Source of the DNA: Smittia aterrima
Taxonomy: Eukaryota > Arthropoda > Insecta > Diptera > Chironomidae
Direction: 5' to 3'
Assembly (NCBI GenBank): GCA_033063855.1
Contig: CP093831.1
Span: forward strand, 16,802,001-16,866,000
Length of the DNA stretch: 64,000 nt
The notes below the pieces were generated by a model. The model was not told where the DNA came from. It saw only the letters and a program-made list of their open reading frames with translations, and did no database searches. Shown in pieces: positions 61,001 through 64,000 of this stretch (within the stretch, counting starts at the first letter, position 1; every line of letters starts with the position of its first letter). The position numbers and the translations under genes were made by a program.

Positions 61001-64000
61001 ATAGTAAAAATTTTCTTTATCGTGTAAAGCGGAGATTAGAAGCGCCTCAGGTCGAGATAATTGTCGTGCGATATTGGTCAGCACGCTGCTTGCTTATGGA
61101 TCCATTGTTTGAGAGACTTCAATGAAAGCTTTCACAGATATTTTCCCATCAGAAGTTTTCGCGTAAAAAGAAAGTAACGAACATCGACGACGTCGACAAG
61201 AATGGGAACAAATTGTGGATTGTGGAGCCGCATTAAATTCCGTTTTAATTCTTATCGAATCCATAGCGATCACTCGATGCTTTCGACTCCGGCTTTTCTC
61301 TCTGAAAAAGGTTAAATTTACCATAATTTGTACACGAATTTCAATTAGCAAAGGAGACACCTGGTAATGCTTTCCTCTGTATCTATTCTTAAACCAATTA
61401 AATTGCCGCGCGAGATATTTCCTTTCTTTTGGCTTCTCGTGTTTCCATTCTCGTCCACCGCAGATCGGCGATCATTTGACATTTTTCGCTAATGAGTCCG
61501 TGTGTGAGAAAATAGTTTTTCCTCGCCACAAATGTTTATCGAAGCTTGTTTGGCGCTTGGTGTCAACAACAGATCCCGCGATTTCTTTGTCTCTAGCAAT
61601 GAAGCGATACATTGCATTTAATTAATTGCTCGCTTGTAACGTGAAACACTTCAATCGACAACGTTTAATCTCGTGTTAAATCTGAGATGAAGGAGAATTC
61701 AATATTTGCTCGAAGAATGTTTGAAGCTCGATTACGTAAGCAAATGTTTTCATTATCAATCACTCACCATAAGAGGTTGGAAAAGCAATCTGAGAGAGAA
61801 AGAAAAGTCACACGATTCAATTCTTTGTTTACATCTTTTGCTTGTAACATCAAAGCTTGTTCAATCTGATGAAGGGAATCTAGTTTCGTTGCACAAGTTC
61901 ATTACATTTTGGTAATTTTCGAAGTTGTGAAAAGTTAAGGAAATCGTCTCTCCCTTCGCGATGATTTAAGAAAACATAGAGAGAGCTTGTGAGCCTCAGG
62001 CGTCGAGCTTCAAAATGCATGAAACATTTCAAGAGCTCGCCATATTTGGAATGTGTATCTATTGCATTGTTATTTTTCGAGTCGTAATTGAGTTTTGCTC
62101 TTTTCTTTCTTTGGTCATGATGTTTACTCATTTTCGAGCTCGAAACGAATTTAATGTGGAGGGCTTGAGAAATCTCGAGCGCTGTGACTAACGTTTCCTT
62201 CAACGTTTGGAACTGAAACAACAGAAACTGAGGCCCCAAAGTCTCTAATGAGGCGCAACCTTTTAAAAATAATAAACCGAACAATGTCGAGAACTCATGG
62301 AAACTTTCTATCAACAGATTTTGAGATCACATGTGATGGTGCGTGTTGGAGGCGGCTGGGATACTCTGTCTCACTATTTGGACAAGCACGATCCGTGCCG
62401 ATGCCGCGCCCAGCATCGATCATCAGTCGCCGCTAAGATTTTCACGCGCACTAACCAGCAGAACGGAATCGAATTACACAAGGCACAAGTTGTCTACGAA
62501 AGGTGAGTCACGATGATATTTATCAGAAACAGCTTTGCAAGGAGATTTTGCAATCGAAACTTGAGAGCTTAAGATCTATTAAGTCCAACTAATGTAAAAC
62601 CCTAAAGTCATTGCGTAAACTAAATAACTGACTTTACTGATTCAACGACACATTGCGAGAGAGTGAAAACTATTTCAAGTCCATTTTCCTCATTGCAAAA
62701 ACAAAACTTGTGCTTGCTCGCTCGCTCATTCAATCAGATAGCAATTTTAATAAATTTTTCGATTTGTAACAACAAATGATAAAATGTCGCAATTAAAATT
62801 AATCCTGAAGCGCGTGGCTTGAATCGGCGTCAGTTCCATTGACTTTAAGTTGTAACTAAGTAATGAATCGAGTAAAAGTTCTGATTCAAGTTCGGAGCTT
62901 TCTAATTCAGCTCTGTATTTGATTACGAAGTCAATGAGTAAAATTTAAATGCAAGCTAACGCTCGCATGCAATTATTACTAGATTTGTATCTCAATCGCT
63001 CTTATATCCTAATCTGGGCAAGCTTAAGCTACATATTTGTATAGAATGAACGAGAAATAACGATTATTTTAATTAATGGCGATATCTTTTGCGCTTCTGT
63101 TAGATCACCGCCTGCAACACGTAAGTTTTCAACTGGAAACGCGGCAACTCCAGCAGGAAATCTACTGGCGAACAGTAATTTGTCACCGCCATCAGCACGC
63201 AACAGAAGCCGCAGCCGAAGTCCGGCACAGCGTAAAACGAACGTTAGCAACATATCGCCCGAGCCTAGTCAAGTGAGTTATGAGTTTCATTGCCTCAAAA
63301 GATCCGCCACGATCCATTTGATTAATCAAATAACTTTCTTTCAATTGCAATAGACAAATGAAAAGACATTCTTGACGGCATCTCCAAGTCTCTCGCGTCG
63401 CTCAATGTCGCCAAGCCCGAGACGATTGATAGACATCAGAAAGAAGCAAAGCTCTTTAGAGATTCCAGCGGCACACATTTCAACTGTCCAAATTCCTCTG
63501 ACACAAGATGAACCTGTGACTAGTTTGATCAACGAAGTCAAAGTCGAGAACGGCACAGCTGGAAACGACGGGGCTAATAAATACGAAAATATCAGCGATA
63601 ACGGTAGCGAGATCAGTGATGAAGGATATCGATCATTGGGACTTATCCAGTCTAACAACGCAAAGCGAATTTCACTCCACAGTCAGGTCTCGAATGAAGA
63701 CGCAGACACAAATGGTGAGATCAAAAAACTTAAATCCTTCATCAAACGATCTAAAAATAAAAATTATTCTCCACAGGGCGTCTCGATAGAAATTCACCTG
63801 AAATGATAACACCAGCGAGTGATGAAGCAACGATAAGTGACACAAAACCTGATTCGCCAATTTCTGATGAAGTTGTTGATTCAATTAAAGAAATTGAATC
63901 AAAGTTTGCCAAATCTGGAATTGTAATGAACGGCGATGAAATCAGTGTTGACATCGCTTCGTCGACTGGTTTGAAAAAAACTGGATTCTCTGAAGTTCTT
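40093..64000 (+). CDS. pigs: Pigs/GAS2-like actin-microtubule crosslinker, 5' part (9 exons, runs off the window)
   Basis: Coding exons 40093-40266, 52289-52485, 53354-53472, 53576-53817, 60694-60801, 62318-62502, 63104-63272, 63354-63714 and 63777-64000 (open at the edge) join in frame to 593 residues so far. Residues ~20-165 form a calponin-homology domain that binds actin (LAEWLNTLYPELLINVDNF...FIAWCRNCLQIFECLLFE). After a Glu/Asp-rich linker, residues ~244-320 form a GAS2-related (GAR) microtubule-binding domain (EKCTCPSQFPMIRVSEGKYR...HVMVRVGGGWDTLSHYLDKH). An Arg/Ser-rich and then acidic disordered tail follows. CH plus GAR is diagnostic of GAS2/GAS2L; fly pigs (pickled eggs) is the expected orthologue. 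Introns 1 (12.0 kb) and 4 (6.9 kb) are far longer than elsewhere in the window, which suggests regulatory content. Confidence 0.92.
40267..52288 (+). other. Intron 1 of the pigs-like gene (12 kb)
   Basis: The donor GTAAGA follows the first CH-domain exon and the acceptor CTTCACAG precedes the second. No nested gene was recognised; the ATG/TTG frames of 60-113 codons are scattered on both strands without domains. Short GA-repeat patches occur near 47967-47984 and 49670, and CATAAA/TTTATG hexamers are frequent. No tRNA, snRNA or known miRNA was recognised by eye. Confidence 0.7.
53818..60693 (+). other. Intron 4 of the pigs-like gene (6.9 kb)
   Basis: This intron separates the acidic linker from the GAR domain. 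It includes a 132-codon ATG frame at 57876-58274 and a CATAAAT/ATTTATG inverted repeat at 55187-55206. No known gene or mobile element was recognised. Confidence 0.65.
60802..62317 (+). other. Intron 5 of the pigs-like gene
   Basis: This 1.5-kb intron splits the GAR domain between the KVLIFVR and ILRSHVMVRV parts. Only short frames are present and no feature was recognised. Confidence 0.65.
62503..63103 (+). other. Intron 6 of the pigs-like gene
   Basis: This 601-nt intron follows the GAR domain, with donor GTGAGT and acceptor CTTCTGTTAG. No internal feature was seen. Confidence 0.65.

Overview
The window looks like nuclear DNA of an insect, most likely a dipteran and perhaps a nematoceran midge. 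It is AT-rich (about two thirds A+T by eye). Genes are split by GT-AG introns that are mostly 50-130 nt long, and the gene families match insect orthologues. No bacterial operon, CRISPR array, transposon or virus-derived gene was seen. The species is an inference from composition and gene content.

Layout: (1) 749-3761 (+) is a four-exon coiled-coil gene that I assign to asterless/CEP152. It lies tail to tail with (2) 4414-11641 (-), a six-exon, roughly 2000-residue acidic protein with an N-terminal RIIa docking domain and six IQ units (igloo/SPA17-like); one exon carries two apparent 1-nt frameshifts. (3) 14058-16339 (-) is a six-exon C2H2 zinc-finger gene. (4) 18125-33642 is a dense block of small, mostly housekeeping genes: a basic Ser/Lys-rich unknown (-), a 143-residue helical unknown (+), ABHD16A (+), UBAC1 (+), importin-5 (+), RMND1 (-), UBE2G1 (+), a 67-residue membrane micro-protein (+), RPB8 (-) and a candidate 61-residue protein (-). 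(5) From about 33.7 kb onward the DNA is sparse: 6 kb without a convincing gene, then a pigs/GAS2-like gene (+) that starts coding at 40093, has introns of 12 kb and 6.9 kb, and runs off the right end.

The most interesting non-coding signal is a pair of C/D-box snoRNA candidates in the last two introns of importin-5. They share an identical 16-nt stretch covering the D box and the guide just upstream of it. I found no evidence of a multi-gene novel system. The new-looking items are the snoRNA pair, two micro-protein genes, the frameshifted IQ unit and possible regulatory content in the pigs introns.

Functional themes: centriole duplication (asterless), calmodulin/AKAP-type scaffolding (RIIa-IQ protein), nuclear import (importin-5), ubiquitin conjugation and binding (UBE2G1, UBAC1), transcription (RPB8, zinc fingers), mitochondrial translation (RMND1), lipid hydrolysis (ABHD16A) and actin-microtubule crosslinking (pigs). 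The genes are independent transcription units and not one pathway. All exon joins were worked out by hand from frame, splice consensus and family similarity.
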